This document shows positions 36,501 to 45,424 of a DNA stretch of 64,000 nt, piece by piece. The DNA comes from Ostrinia nubilalis (Eukaryota > Arthropoda > Insecta > Lepidoptera > Crambidae): positions 3,162,001 through 3,226,000 of the forward strand of contig NC_087118.1 of NCBI RefSeq assembly GCF_963855985.1. Reading direction: 5' to 3'. The notes under the pieces are model-generated. The model made no database searches. It was not told the origin of the DNA and saw nothing but the letters and a program-made list of their open reading frames with translations. Position numbers and translations under genes: made by a program. Position 1 is the first letter of the stretch, and every line of letters begins with the position of its first letter.

Positions 36501-39500
36501 ATATTTTGCAACATTGCAACCACCAACTCATCATTTTTCTCTCTGCCTTACAATCTATTACAATCAATTCAGATACATGGTTTGCCATGCAATAAGTTAA
36601 GAAGAGTGCAAGGAATAACAAAATGAAGCAGGGACGGCAGGTTTTCGTAAATTGAGTACCCAGTGAGTGAAATGCCGAGCGCCTCCGAGCCCACTCCGCC
36701 CGTCCGCACCACGACATCCCGGTGAAATACATGCCGCACCACACCTCCCGGTAAGTATTGACCGGTTGTTGTTATGTAAAGAGCGATGTGACGTTTCCCA
36801 CACAAGAATCTCCGCATTTTGTAATGAACTGGATGTTCCAGGGTGCGCCAAAAAGCCGAACCGGTCACAACTCAACCAGCAACAGAGTCACTACGCTGCG
36901 ACGAGCCTGCCAATCGCCCGCGCGCGTCGTGCACACCCCCTAGTGAGTTCATTCTCAACATTCGTCCTTTGTAGAGAGAAGAGGTGTTTTTTCAGATGTA
37001 TTTTAAAAGTGTTTTTAACTTTCAGGGCACGCAATGGCGGCGGCAGGTCGTAAATATAGTATAAGTTGTAAATAATAAATTAGCTGTAATATTGCCTTTT
37101 GGGCACCATTCCTGACTGCGGCGCTGGGGGTCACATATCTTTTATTTTGTAAATAGTTTTTTTAGTAATTTTTAAATTTTAGTTCTTAAGTTTATGTTAA
37201 TATTTCATAAAATTATTGTTTATCAGTTAAATAAAAAAAAAACTTGATACTATTGGTATGAATGAAATACAAGTAAGGGCAGATTTTTCAATCGTCGGAT
37301 AACTTTTAACTGAAAAACAAGTTTGGCACATTGTCAATTTTCCTATGAGAAATATGTCAATATGACAAGGTTATTCTTCAATTAAAAGGTATCTGACGAT
37401 TAATAAATCAGCCCTAAATTGAATTAACGTTTTAACACGATTTACAGGGTGTGTGGCGGAAGGTTAGACAAACTTCGTGGGTTGGGTTCTTGTATTCTTA
37501 AAATGACCTTACCTATACACCCATGAAGTTTGTCTAATCTTCCGCCAAACACCCAGTTTACACTACCTGCTTCTGCTGTATCAGATGTAACATTTGTTGT
37601 AGCTTCATTCATTAATTTCGTCATCTTAATCATATTTGCGCCATTGTCGGTAGTAATACTATAGACTTGTTGTATATCTATACGAAATTTTTGAAGATTG
37701 TATATCAACAAATCTTTTAAATGTTCTGACGTATGTCGCTCAAAAATTTCAGTTACTGCCAAATTTTTTAAAATGATATGACCATCTTCTGTGTACTGAC
37801 AATTAATACCCAAAAAGCATCTTGTTGCTATTGAGGCGATATCAACTTTTAGGCACAACATTTTTCCCTGTAATATTGTCGCCATTTCATCTCTAAGCTG
37901 TTCTGCCATTGTTTGTAAATTGCTTCTAATTTTTTGTGCATTAATTGTTACGTCGTTATTTGGGATCATTTTCAACAAATTTTGAAACGCATCATCGTCG
38001 ATCAGGGAAAATGGACGTCCATGTATGGCTACCAAGTTTGTGCACTCTTTTATTATTGATTCAGTGGATGTTGATCTTTGTACTGGAATGGTGTTATTAA
38101 CTTCTATAGTAAGCTTAAATTGCTCTTGGTGCATATGCTTCAAATGCTTTAATAAATTAGCACCATGCTGAGTCTGAAATAAAAGGGTAGGTATTAATTT
38201 TACTGTTCATAATGTTATATTACGGTAATGATGTCAAATCCCTACTAATATTATGAATGTGAAAGTAATAAAAACCACCTGTTATAGGCGCATTTTTTAT
38301 TATTTGTCGGCATTTTCTGTGTATTTTATGTATTTTTTTAGTATCGCCTATTATTTAGCATTATTATTGTTTATATTTTATCAGGATATACCTCTTAGTT
38401 TAAAAGTTATTACGATTTCTTTACAATAAGTAATTGGAAAAAAAAATTCTACAAAAATTAAAAAAAAAAAACAGAAATTTTTTGACCACTTTTTTGTCGA
38501 TAAAAATAGGACTAGCTTCACCTCATTTCATATGTACACTTTATCATGACTCACACTGTATTATGGCATGGTGACAAACGTGTAGTTAAAGTATTATCTT
38601 TCAATTACGGGACACCCTGAATAGCAGCTGTATTATGTCTGTTCGCTACGCGATCCGTCACTACACCTAATCTCAATTTTATTATCCTTTTTTACCTATG
38701 TGTCCTGATTTCATTAATATAATTAGAGTCACCCTTGCTATAGGACTCTTGTAGAATATAAAAATTTCATTCTAATTTTCGGAATCAAACATGCACGTAC
38801 AATGCGCAATGTTAATTTATATGTTACGGTTAATGTAATAAATTGAAAATTGTGAATAAAAACCGGTTATTATGAATAATTACCGACAGTAGCGGTAAAA
38901 GTGATAAATTAATAACATTTAACAGTGATTATTTAATAATTCAACCTTAGTACTAACAAATATCATAAAAGAGAACAACATCTTCTGTACATGCTCTTGT
39001 ACAGCCAAAATTTTTGAACGTTTTGATATCATAATTATAATTTGGCATAATGAGTTTAGAGTGTTTCTTGCATAATATTACTTTTCCATGATGCCCATAA
39101 CATAATGTTTTGATTTAAAGTGAAAAATAGGTTAAGGTGCGGCGAGGGTGGCCCTTGGGCCACCCCTAAGCCGCCTATTTAGTTTTATACACACATAAAT
39201 AACCTCATATTAATCAACATTTACCAAATCATGGGGTAATTATTCATAATAACCGGCGATTATTCATAATTTTCACATTTATCACATTGACCGTAAATAC
39301 ACACTAAAATTTAGTGGGCGTTGTTACTAAATGTTACTATTATTTATCATACCTTTTGATTTTGTTATAATCGTAGGTAAGTAAGCATGCATAGTCAACT
39401 ACCTACGAGTATAAAGATGCGATTTTATTTTATTTATTTGATCACCAACAAGGTTACATTATTTATAAATCCATGCTATTATTGTCGACAATTTTGGAAT

Positions 39501-40467
39501 ATATGTAGTTCCTAGATGGTGTAACACAAGAAACAGCATAGCAATCAGTCGCACGCAAATCGTATATTATAGTTTTGAAAATTATAATGAGAAATATAAA
39601 CAAACACAAACATGCAAACAAACACACTTGCCAGAGATAGGTTAAGTAGTTACACGTGAAATTAAAATGATACATGAATTTGGAAACTGTTAGGTATAAC
39701 AAAAAATTTAGGGTGCTGATCGTTATCATACTTTAATATTTTTAAGTATCTTTTATGCATTCACAATGCTATTTTATCTTAGATAAATATACTTGAAAAA
39801 AAAAAGCGACTTTTCTCAGGGTATATTTACCTAAACATTGATGAAGCTTCGCTTGGCCTACAGCGTATAACAACAAACACCTGAAAAAATTCGTCATGTC
39901 AACTGATGTCTCGGTAGCTCAAATGGAAGAGCACTCGCCCGGTCGGTCGGTCGGTACGCGAAAGGTTGTGAGTACAATTCCCAGCAGTAGCTTTCTTTTT
40001 TCAAGTATATTTATCTAATTTTATTTTTGACAAAATTAACTTCTAAGCATAATAAATCACACACACAACATAATTACATTCTGTAATATAAAACACTGTC
40101 CACCGCTGCGTCTGTCTTTTAGTGCTAAAAAAGCTTAGTTAATTATCAAGCATTTTTATCCAACAACCTGACAACAATTATGACTCACCCAAATTAGATT
40201 CATTCGTACTTACGTTACACGAGAAATCAAATTGATGTTGTTTCTAAAAAATAAGTATTCATATTAAATTATTTATGCGCGTAGACATTAAATTTCTCGT
40301 ATGTAGGTATAATTTTATTAATCAATAATTCTTTAAAAAATGTGTTCCCTAAATAGGTAACCTACCTTTAATATTTTTCCACATCCGTTTATTAGACAAG
40401 TAGACGTCTTCTGATGATCGTCTATATCAAAATATCGGTACACTGTATTCTTCTTCTTACGGCCCAT
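33533..40467 (-). CDS. hAT transposase, three exons, apparently intact
   Basis: Minus strand, exons 40366-40467, 37567-38173 and 33533-34722. Exon 1 ends AAG before GTAGGT, exon 2 starts after ATTTCAG and ends in phase 1 before GTAGTG, and exon 3 starts after ATTTCAG. The total is 1899 nt, about 632 residues, usual for hAT transposases. The N-terminal BED-type zinc finger is split between exons 1 and 2 (Cys pair in TCLINGCGK, His pair in HLKHMH). The catalytic core includes TTDNGANM (first Asp), RCAAHTLQLALQDA and CTTRWHSTVDM. The C-terminal dimerisation region has TQVSVERLFSSLRF. No stop or frameshift is visible in the exons, so the protein may be functional. It would bind the CAGGGCTT ends and catalyse excision and integration. 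Introns hold many inserted repeats. Confidence 0.85.
34775..34925 (+). repeat. tRNA-derived SINE fragment
   Basis: GAGAGGTCCCGGGTTCGATTC followed by CCGGCCGGGCAGAAATTGAA is a B-box and SINE body. It is followed by a sequence of the type GTGTCGGGTCTGGGTGTT and a GAAA-rich tail. The A-box half is missing. It lies in intron 2 of the transposase gene. Confidence 0.6.
35030..36043. mobile_element. Long-terminal-inverted-repeat element, right half with subrepeats
   Basis: Three to four subrepeats of about 170 bp (CTGATTAATG...CATCTGTGATTCT...) precede a right end ending GGGGCCGTTGGGACTAACCCG, as in 31657-32985. A segment of about 120 bp starting TTTATTTATTTATTTATTTA interrupts the terminal region near 35857-35975. 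It lies in transposase intron 2. Confidence 0.6.
36055..36150 (-). pseudogene. Small RTE fragment
   Basis: TTGTCCGAGGTAGACAATAT and ACTTGTCAACAATCTCGAG closely match the RTE copy at about 3750-3790. It is an internal reverse-transcriptase-region scrap with no coding value. Confidence 0.6.
36151..37440. other. Intron 2 of the hAT transposase; no gene recognised
   Basis: 36280-36430 and 36660-36950 are GC-richer than their surroundings and give several overlapping short frames on both strands, none with a recognisable domain. 37085-37140 contains GGGCACCATTCCTGACTGCG. I regard this as an unclassified insertion. Confidence 0.35.
37446..37556. repeat. Palindromic MITE
   Basis: GGGTGTGTGGCGGAAGGTTA at the left is complementary to TAATCTTCCGCCAAACACCC at the right, and the arms continue through GACAAACTTC. 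It sits 10 bp downstream of the transposase exon 2 donor site. Confidence 0.7.
38174..39770. other. Intron 1 of the hAT transposase; no gene
   Basis: AT-rich sequence. 38590-38750 shares a repeat with 31020-31165 in inverted orientation. Around 38865-39260 are GAATAATTACC- and TATTCATAATAACCGG-type inverted motifs. No coding sequence is recognised. Confidence 0.4.
39776..40017 (+). repeat. tRNA-like sequence within an inverted-repeat element
   Basis: GTCTCGGTAGCTCAAATGG (A-box-like), CTCGCCCGGTCGGTCGGTCG and GGTTGTGAGTACAATTCCC (B-box-like) form a tRNA-like core. It is bracketed by AGATAAATATACTTGAAAAA on the left and its complement TTTTTTCAAGTATATTTATCT on the right. The same arrangement occurs at 63385-63553. 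Confidence 0.6.
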
Positions 40468-40650
40468 ATTTGTTATTTAATTTGTTTTCTTTTTCCGTAC
40501 ACCAAACAACACGCACGCGTTTGCGAAACCAAAACAGTTTGTTACTGGCTGACGATGTTGCCATTCCGCCGGCTTGCTCGCGTGGCGCGCGCCGCAGCGC
40601 CCGGCGCGCGCTGGCAACAACGCTTTAAGTAACGAAAAAAGTATCGATAC
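40468..40650 (-). promoter_or_regulatory. Probable hAT transposase promoter region
   Basis: The region between the transposase start codon and the subterminal repeats is GC-rich (GCGTGGCGCGCGCCGCAGCG near 40581), in contrast with the AT-rich surroundings. I see no TATA box. The promoter role is inferred from position. Confidence 0.4.
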
Positions 40651-40794
40651 TTTTAACGTTAATTTGTTAACGTTATTAAACTGGATTCGATACCACACTA
40701 CCGTTACCTGTGTTACCGTTAAAATTTTACCTTTATGAAAATACCGTTATTTAACGATTAATAAAGTTAAATTTGGTATCGTTAACAAGCCCTG

Positions 40795-41034
40795 CACTAC
40801 ACTACAAACCACATGCTCCACAAAATGGGCCTAACTACGGATGACAGCTGTCGAGCATGTGGAGAACATGCGGAGTCCATGAAACACCTACTCTGCGAAT
40901 GTGACGCGCTAGCTAGAACTAGAATGGGTCTCCTGGGGTCGGCTTATCCGACACCAGAAGAATATAGGTCCTTCTCACCCAAGCACTTGATCCACTATAT
41001 GGATAGGATCTTTGCGGATGAGGGGGGATAAAGG
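40795..41034 (+). pseudogene. R1-like LINE ORF2 C-terminus, part 2
   Basis: Continues after the hAT element with MLHKMGLTTDDSCRACGEH, AESMKHLLCECDALARTR and a stop before the GATAA tail. This is the Cys/His-rich C-terminal domain of I/R1-group LINEs. With the 8-bp duplication counted once, the frame joins to the TGHYT segment at 29467. Confidence 0.75.
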
Positions 41035-41152
41035 TATAGGGAAGCACAAAAGATCCCAATGGGTCGAAGTGCACTGCGCCCATGCGCGGCCCTAAAATAA
41101 GATAAGATAAGATACGGTTGTAATTTTTTCGATGCTCTAAACATCTGCATGT

Positions 41153-41262
41153 AAAACGTAATCATCTTCGGGAGAGATACGAAGTATAATTAAGAATCAA
41201 ACGAACTTACCTGTGATGTTTGATATTTAATTATACGAGTGTCTTGACCGAAGATGATTACA
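41153..41262 (+). repeat. DIRS internal complementary region
   Basis: 41153-41192 is the complement of the left outer edge (20641-20680). It is fused directly to about 70 bp that are the complement of the right outer edge (41675-41747). The fusion point, near 41189-41195, shares ATTA/TAAT. In DIRS elements this region templates joining of the two ends into a circle. Its preservation shows the element inserted as a complete DIRS copy. Confidence 0.85.
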
Positions 41263-41309
41263 GTCCCACCTCACCCGAGAATAATTACCCTTAACCGATC
41301 GAAAAAATT

Positions 41310-41744
41310 TGCTCTAAAATAATGACAAGAAACATGGCGGACCGCGGAATGTACTACGGTGCTGAGGAGTCAAAACACGTACTTTATTATATTTAAAACT
41401 TATATCTATATATATAAAAGAAAGTCGTGTTAGTTACTCCACTTATAACTCAAGAACGGCTGAACCGATTTAGCTGAAAATTGACAGGGAGGTAGTTTAG
41501 AGCCAGGAGAAGGACATAGGATACTTTTTATCCCGTTCGAAATAAAAAAAAAGTCTGCTTATTTATTGCCATTAAGGCGGAACAAAGTTCGCCGGGTCAG
41601 CTAGTTTTTAAATAAATATTCTCTAAAAGTGTGATAAGGACGGCATCATCCCAGGTACTGCTGCATGTAAAACGTAATCATCTTCGGTCAAGACACTCGT
41701 ATAATTAGATATCAAACATCACAGGTAAGTTCGTTTGATTCTTA
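41310..41744 (-). repeat. DIRS right inverted terminal repeat
   Basis: Inverted copy of the left terminal repeat, interrupted by a 200-bp Helitron. The outermost segment has GGTAAGTTCGTTTGATTCTT, not the left-end ATACTTCGTATC. The element ends just before ATTAAAACG, where BEL2 gag resumes. Confidence 0.85.
41405..41604 (+). mobile_element. Short non-autonomous Helitron
   Basis: The 200-bp element starts TCTATATATATAAAAG and ends CTAG. A 3' hairpin (GGCGGAAC and GTTCGCC around AAA) lies about 8 bp before the end. It is inserted precisely between A and T of the DIRS terminal repeat; the uninterrupted site can be read at about 20720-20740. It matches lepidopteran short Helitrons. Confidence 0.85.
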
Positions 41745-41833
41745 ATTAAAACGTAATATTCTGAAGGTATTTCAACGTCGTCATAGTGAACTTCAGAAGA
41801 CCCAGAGGGTTTCGTATTTTTAGATTTAGACAT
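41745..41833 (-). pseudogene. BEL2 gag N-terminus
   Basis: ATG at 41831-41833 (minus) opens a frame beginning MSKSKNTKPSGSSEVHYDD and running to the DIRS junction. Counting the shared ATT once, the frame passes without a shift into the gag segment at 20640. It is preceded by about 220 bp of leader and the primer-binding site. Confidence 0.8.
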
Positions 41834-42055
41834 ATTGAAGTTATGTAGTTAAATGCAAATGAATAAAAATAACACTTTCTGTAATTTACGTAATAAATTT
41901 GACGAATGTGTTAAATGTTCTAGAAGCTTCGATAAAAACTATTGTAAGGTAGTTTGACATAAAACGTCTATGTAAGTTAATGAAACGATTTTTAGCTAGG
42001 GCTAAATTGATGTTATAGTTCTAAATATGTATTAAAGAATTTAAATATGGAACAG

Positions 42056-42070
42056 TCGGCTCGAAGACCA
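42056..42070 (-). promoter_or_regulatory. BEL2 primer-binding site (tRNA-Tyr type)
   Basis: On the minus strand TTGGTCTTCGAGCCG follows 6 bp after the LTR end. It equals the BEL1 site apart from one missing C. Confidence 0.65.
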
Positions 42071-42076
42071 AAAAAT

Positions 42077-42557
42077 TGTGCGTATGTCGCACTGAAAATT
42101 GCGTTTATTACGCTGGTTCAGGGAATTTGATTTGAAAGTGGACTGTATAGGTTTTTTATAATAGAAAATTGATGGAAGGTAGATCAGTCCTCGCAACACA
42201 GAGACAGGTAATCTGAGCTTCACCAACCTTTAAATCGACCCTCGCCACGGACGGAAGCCAACATGCAGACGCACGGCGTTCTGGGCGGTGGAGCACTGCC
42301 AGAGTATGCTCGGAGCTGATGCTGATGATGATGATGGTACGCGGAGCACGGCTACACGCGAATTATAGCAAAAGACACGGTCTTTTGAGGGAGTGAACGT
42401 CACTCGTAGACTCGCTAAGCGTGCGCGACACACGGGTGTGCGCGATGAGCGTCGCCGGGCCAGTGGGGCTTGCTCCGACCATTGGACGATGGTAGGATAA
42501 TAAAGTTGGCGAAGCAAATGTGAGAATACCCGCCAATATTTTTACAAGGACTGAACA
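42077..42557 (-). repeat. BEL2 5' LTR
   Basis: 481 bp, a near-identical partner of 5216-5696 with a few substitutions. GCAAA at 42558-42562 is the TSD. The plus-strand right edge reads GGACTGAACA. Confidence 0.85.
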
Positions 42558-42578
42558 GCAAAAAAATAAAAAGATAAT

Positions 42579-43035
42579 AGTAGTTAAAAATTGGGGCACC
42601 TGGATCACTCGACGCTCCAGGTGCCCCAATTTTTTAATACTTGAACTATTCATTGAATTGAATGAGAAGTTGTTTTACGCAATCATTCAAATAGTACTTT
42701 CTATTTTTTAAATACTCCATCTATTCATTGAATTGAACGAGAAGTTGTTTTTTTTTTTATTTTCGCAATCATTCAAATAGTACTTCCCAATTTTGAATAC
42801 TTGATCTATTCAATGAATTGAACGAGAAGTTGTTTTCGCAATCATTCAAATAGTACTTCCCAATTTTGAATACTTGATCTATTCAATGAATTGAACGAGA
42901 AGTTGTTTTCGCAATCATTAAAATAGTAGGTACCTACTTCTCAATTTTGTTTTGAATACTCGATCTACTTATTTATTGATTAATAAATTGAACCAGAAGT
43001 CTTTTTTATTTCGCAATCATTCAAATAGTAACTAA
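42579..43035 (+). repeat. Polinton left terminal inverted repeat with tandem units
   Basis: The tip AGTAGTT is followed by a perfect 19-bp hairpin (42586-42604 with 42616-42634, 11-nt loop). Then come about five units of 70-80 bp containing CTATTCATTGAATTGAA, GAGAAGTTGTTTT and AATCATTCAAATAGTACTT. The right end carries the same hairpin but about three units. Confidence 0.9.
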
Positions 43036-43800
43036 AACACTTCTTTACATTCTAATAACTGTTTGCTAATTTATTCTAAAATTTGTGAGATCGCGATGAA
43101 ATGCTTTATCAATAAACATAATATAACTAGGTGTTGATTCTAGTGACTACCTACTCATTGAGATTCGATCGAAACTAGATTTAAAACATTATTTGTAACA
43201 GAGTTCAATGGTGACTTCTTTTGTGATTTGTTATTGGATTCAACCAGTAAAACACGTTGCATCGGAATTCTGATTTTGCTGCGCATGCGCGCTATATAAG
43301 TAAGGTACTCATGTTGCAATGTTGTTGATGAATCATAAAACCTCGCACCTTACACAGTAGCGTAGCGATAGATTTTATGCATCTGTCAACCTAAATAATG
43401 ATTATATTATATCTGCTACTACTACTACTTAAGTTATTGCATGTGTGCGTCTAAATGTGTGTTATATTTTTTATACTTTATTTAATAGAAAAATTATAAT
43501 AACTATTTCATCAAAAGCTTTATTAAAAATTACGTTGTATTTCAACATATATTTTTGCCTCGCATAATAAGTATAATGAACTAAATATGCGTCTGGAGAC
43601 GCATGATAAGGAGGGCCGAGCCAAAGTAGAATATAATTAACTAAATAACATCTTTAGGTACGGCACATTCTTTAAAGCGATGTAGCTGCGAGTTGTAAAT
43701 GAATAATGACAAAAATTACCTTCCTATTTAAAAGCATAATATTTGTGTGGGTTAAATAAAACCATAAAATATTGTAATGTTATTTTTTATTTAAACTAAG
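43036..43800. other. Polinton left intergenic region
   Basis: No gene is recognised. A TATA box (GCTATATAAG, about 43290-43299) stands before a plus-strand region without a long frame. It may drive an untranslated leader or a decayed gene. Confidence 0.4.
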
Positions 43801-43821
43801 AAATATTGAATTGTACAAGGT

Positions 43822-44315
43822 TTAAGAATTTGACACCAGCTCATCTTGAATTTTATTTATAACGTCTTTGACGGCGTTGTACACATCATCAAACAACAGA
43901 CTCTTCACCACGTGTTGAATGCACACCTCGGCTGCACAGCTGCACATTGAATCATTTGATTTAGGGAAGTTATCGGACTCATAAATTTCTATTTTAATTA
44001 TTTTGGATCCACGTTTGATCGGTTTTTTTATGTATGAATAGATCGTTTGTTCTGCTCTTGCTCTTTTGCGAGATGTTGTTTCAAGAGTCGGAGTTTTTTG
44101 ACCTGATTTTTGAACAGTTGCCGAATCCATTTGAACGAAGTTGAAGAGATCTTCAGTGTCCTGTAAAGATAAATATACATTCCGTTTATAAAATCATATA
44201 ATTATAAAATTATAAATTAATTCAGTTTTAGTTACATAATTAAGTTCCTATTAATTCGATATTCAATAAAAATAACTATCATTATAATTTTTAGCAACTA
44301 AGTACTTACCGACAT
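43822..44315 (-). CDS. Polinton small basic protein, spliced
   Basis: Minus strand. A continuous frame from 44130 to 43822 has an ATG, but splice signals suggest a first exon at 44310-44315 (ATG TCG, then GTAAGT) and an intron at 44161-44309 ending TTTACAG. The second exon is then in frame. The product would be about 114 residues, starting MS followed by an acidic DTEDLF, then a basic stretch (SRKRARAEQ) and a C-terminal part with Cys residues (SMCSCAAEVCIQH). I do not recognise the family. A TATA-initiator promoter lies upstream. It is the only Polinton gene here on the minus strand. Confidence 0.6.
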
Positions 44316-44350
44316 ACTCGTAGTCTTCAACTTAACTGTATCTCCATAAA

Positions 44351-44387
44351 CACTGAACCTTTTTTCACAAATTTCACTCTTTATATA
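44351..44387 (-). promoter_or_regulatory. TATA-initiator promoter of the minus-strand Polinton gene
   Basis: On the minus strand TATATAAAG begins at 44387, and TCAGTG, an arthropod initiator match, has its A at 44354. The spacing from first T to that A is 33 bp. The predicted first exon ATG follows about 40 bp downstream. Confidence 0.65.
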
Positions 44388-44445
44388 ACATCATATTCGG
44401 TACTTTAAAGTTCAAAATCTAACGAAATAAATATTTTAATTTATA

Positions 44446-44652
44446 CTAACTTTTGCCTACGGCTTCGCCCGCGTGAAGTTAAAGTCACAGATTATTATAA
44501 ATTATGCCAATATGTTATTCAGATGTATCAATAATAATACTGTAAGTTTCATCAAAATCCGTTCAGAAGTTTTGTGTGAAAGAGTAACAAACATAGGTAC
44601 ATAAATTCAGACATTCACATAAACTTTCGCATTTATAATGTTATTAGTAGGA
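44446..44652 (-). mobile_element. Degenerate short Helitron-like repeat
   Basis: On the minus strand it starts TCCTACTAATA...ATAAATGCGAAAG, continues through CTCTTTCACACAAAACT and GAACGGATTTTGATGAAA, and ends with GGGCGAAGCC...GGCAAAAGTTAG next to T. CTAG is replaced by TTAG. A further scrap of the same kind is at about 44755-44810. It lies between Polinton genes. Confidence 0.65.
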
Positions 44653-45424
44653 TTTAGTTCGTCCCAAATATGCAATGGTACCTATCTAAGTTACTTGATC
44701 CGTCTTTGTTATAAATGTCGTACGTAACTAAAACTATTATTACTACATAAAATTATAAATGCGAAAGTGAGTTTGTTTGTTACGCTTCTTCATTAACGAG
44801 ATTAAAGCCGGGCAGGCTAAATTAGTGTGGTATATAATAGGTAATACGTAAATTGTCAGTCCATAGATAATAATACCTACTTTAAACACTCTACTAACTT
44901 AAAAATAATGTTGATGAAGTACAACCAGGGTATTTAGTTATGTCGATTCCTGCTTAGTGTACTCGTAATATACGTATTAATGTCCGCGCCAATAGAAGAT
45001 AACAATTTCAATTTCGTAATTAAGCAATATGATTAAGCCGAATTGAGAACTTCATCTTTTTAACTCGGTCAAAAAATCAATAAAGACAGATAATCTCAGT
45101 GTCCTATAGCTACATTACTTCACTTTGCAATCAAAGATAGGGTTACTCATATTATGTTGATACATACTTACTCGACTCGGTATTCGGGTTTGTTTGTTAC
45201 AAAAATTGCGTGTCTCTACAGGCGTGGACTAAAAATGCAGATCAGCATTTATACCAAATAATGTTTTATGGTCATGTGGGGGGGTAAGGGGAGGGAAGCC
45301 TCCTTTTATGGTGAGAAATACGTCATATGAAGTTTGGGTACATAAGGAATCTAACGGTAACAAGGAGCCCACTCTCCAGATCTTCAGCTTGCAGCCTAGA
45401 AGAGGAACATCCATCGGTTTTAAA
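44653..45424. other. Polinton spacer, no confident gene
   Basis: Mostly AT-rich. 45243-45429 contains a plus-strand stretch without stops (NTSYEVWVHKESNGNKEP, then SLQPRRGTSIGF) that lacks an early ATG. It may be leader or a decayed exon of the next gene. Confidence 0.35.

Larger units (their letters stand above)
29468..40794. mobile_element. hAT DNA transposon carrying two genes
   Basis: An 8-bp TSD, CACTACAC (29460-29467 and 40795-40802), flanks terminal inverted repeats starting CAGGGCTT. Subterminal regions at both ends (29468-29700 and 40620-40794) are dense in GTTAACG, ACCGTTA and GTAACG motifs, typical of hAT transposase-binding regions. The element holds a three-exon transposase gene on the minus strand and a predicted three-exon small gene on the plus strand, both transcribed inward. 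Its 11.3-kb length is inflated by short elements in the introns. It is inserted in the R1-like LINE whose ORF resumes at 40795. Confidence 0.9.
29380..41114 (+). mobile_element. 5'-truncated R1-like LINE, split by the hAT element
   Basis: The TSD CGGTTGTAATT occurs at 29369-29379 and 41115-41125. The body is only about 400 bp: 29380-29467 plus 40795-41114, ending in an AATAAGATAAGATAAGATA tail. The left piece encodes NRRQARVITGALTGHYT and the right piece continues with the C-terminal Cys-rich domain. It lies in the DIRS element just upstream of the internal complementary region. Confidence 0.85.
20641..41744 (+). mobile_element. DIRS-like tyrosine-recombinase retrotransposon, nested
   Basis: Left and right inverted terminal repeats (20641 to about 20860, and about 41310-41744) are present. 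An internal complementary region at 41153-41262 consists of the complement of the left edge fused to the complement of the right edge, which is the defining layout of DIRS elements. The plus strand carries remnants of reverse transcriptase, RNase H and tyrosine recombinase. There is no target duplication beyond a shared ATT (20641-20643 and 41745-41747), as expected for tyrosine-recombinase integration. Removing the element restores the BEL2 gag reading frame exactly. It is split by an R1-like LINE (29380-41114) and other repeats. Confidence 0.85.
5216..42557 (-). mobile_element. BEL2: BEL/Pao LTR retrotransposon, nested and defective
   Basis: Two 481-bp LTRs (5216-5696 and 42077-42557), a 5-bp TSD (GCAAA at 5211-5215 and 42558-42562), a primer-binding site next to the right LTR and a polypurine tract next to the left LTR define one minus-strand element. 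Its gag-pro-pol is cut into pieces by BEL1 (6074-12443), a Jockey/CR1-like LINE (about 15120-18358) and a DIRS element (20641-41744). Without these it would be roughly 7 kb, normal for BEL/Pao. The gag frame is continuous across the DIRS insertion, which supports the reconstruction. It also carries a gag stop codon and two pol frameshifts. Confidence 0.85.

Noticed and set aside
36276..37053. Several overlapping frames of 60-128 residues on both strands
   Set aside because: No codon periodicity or domain stands out, strands conflict, and the stretch lies in an intron of the hAT transposase.
40414..40698. 72- and 73-residue frames near the hAT right end
   Set aside because: They run through the transposase exon 1 antisense and the GC-rich promoter region. 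The spliced exon is a better explanation.
45229..45414. 61-residue minus-strand Polinton gene
   Set aside because: No supporting promoter or family. The opposite strand has an equally open stretch, so neither is called.
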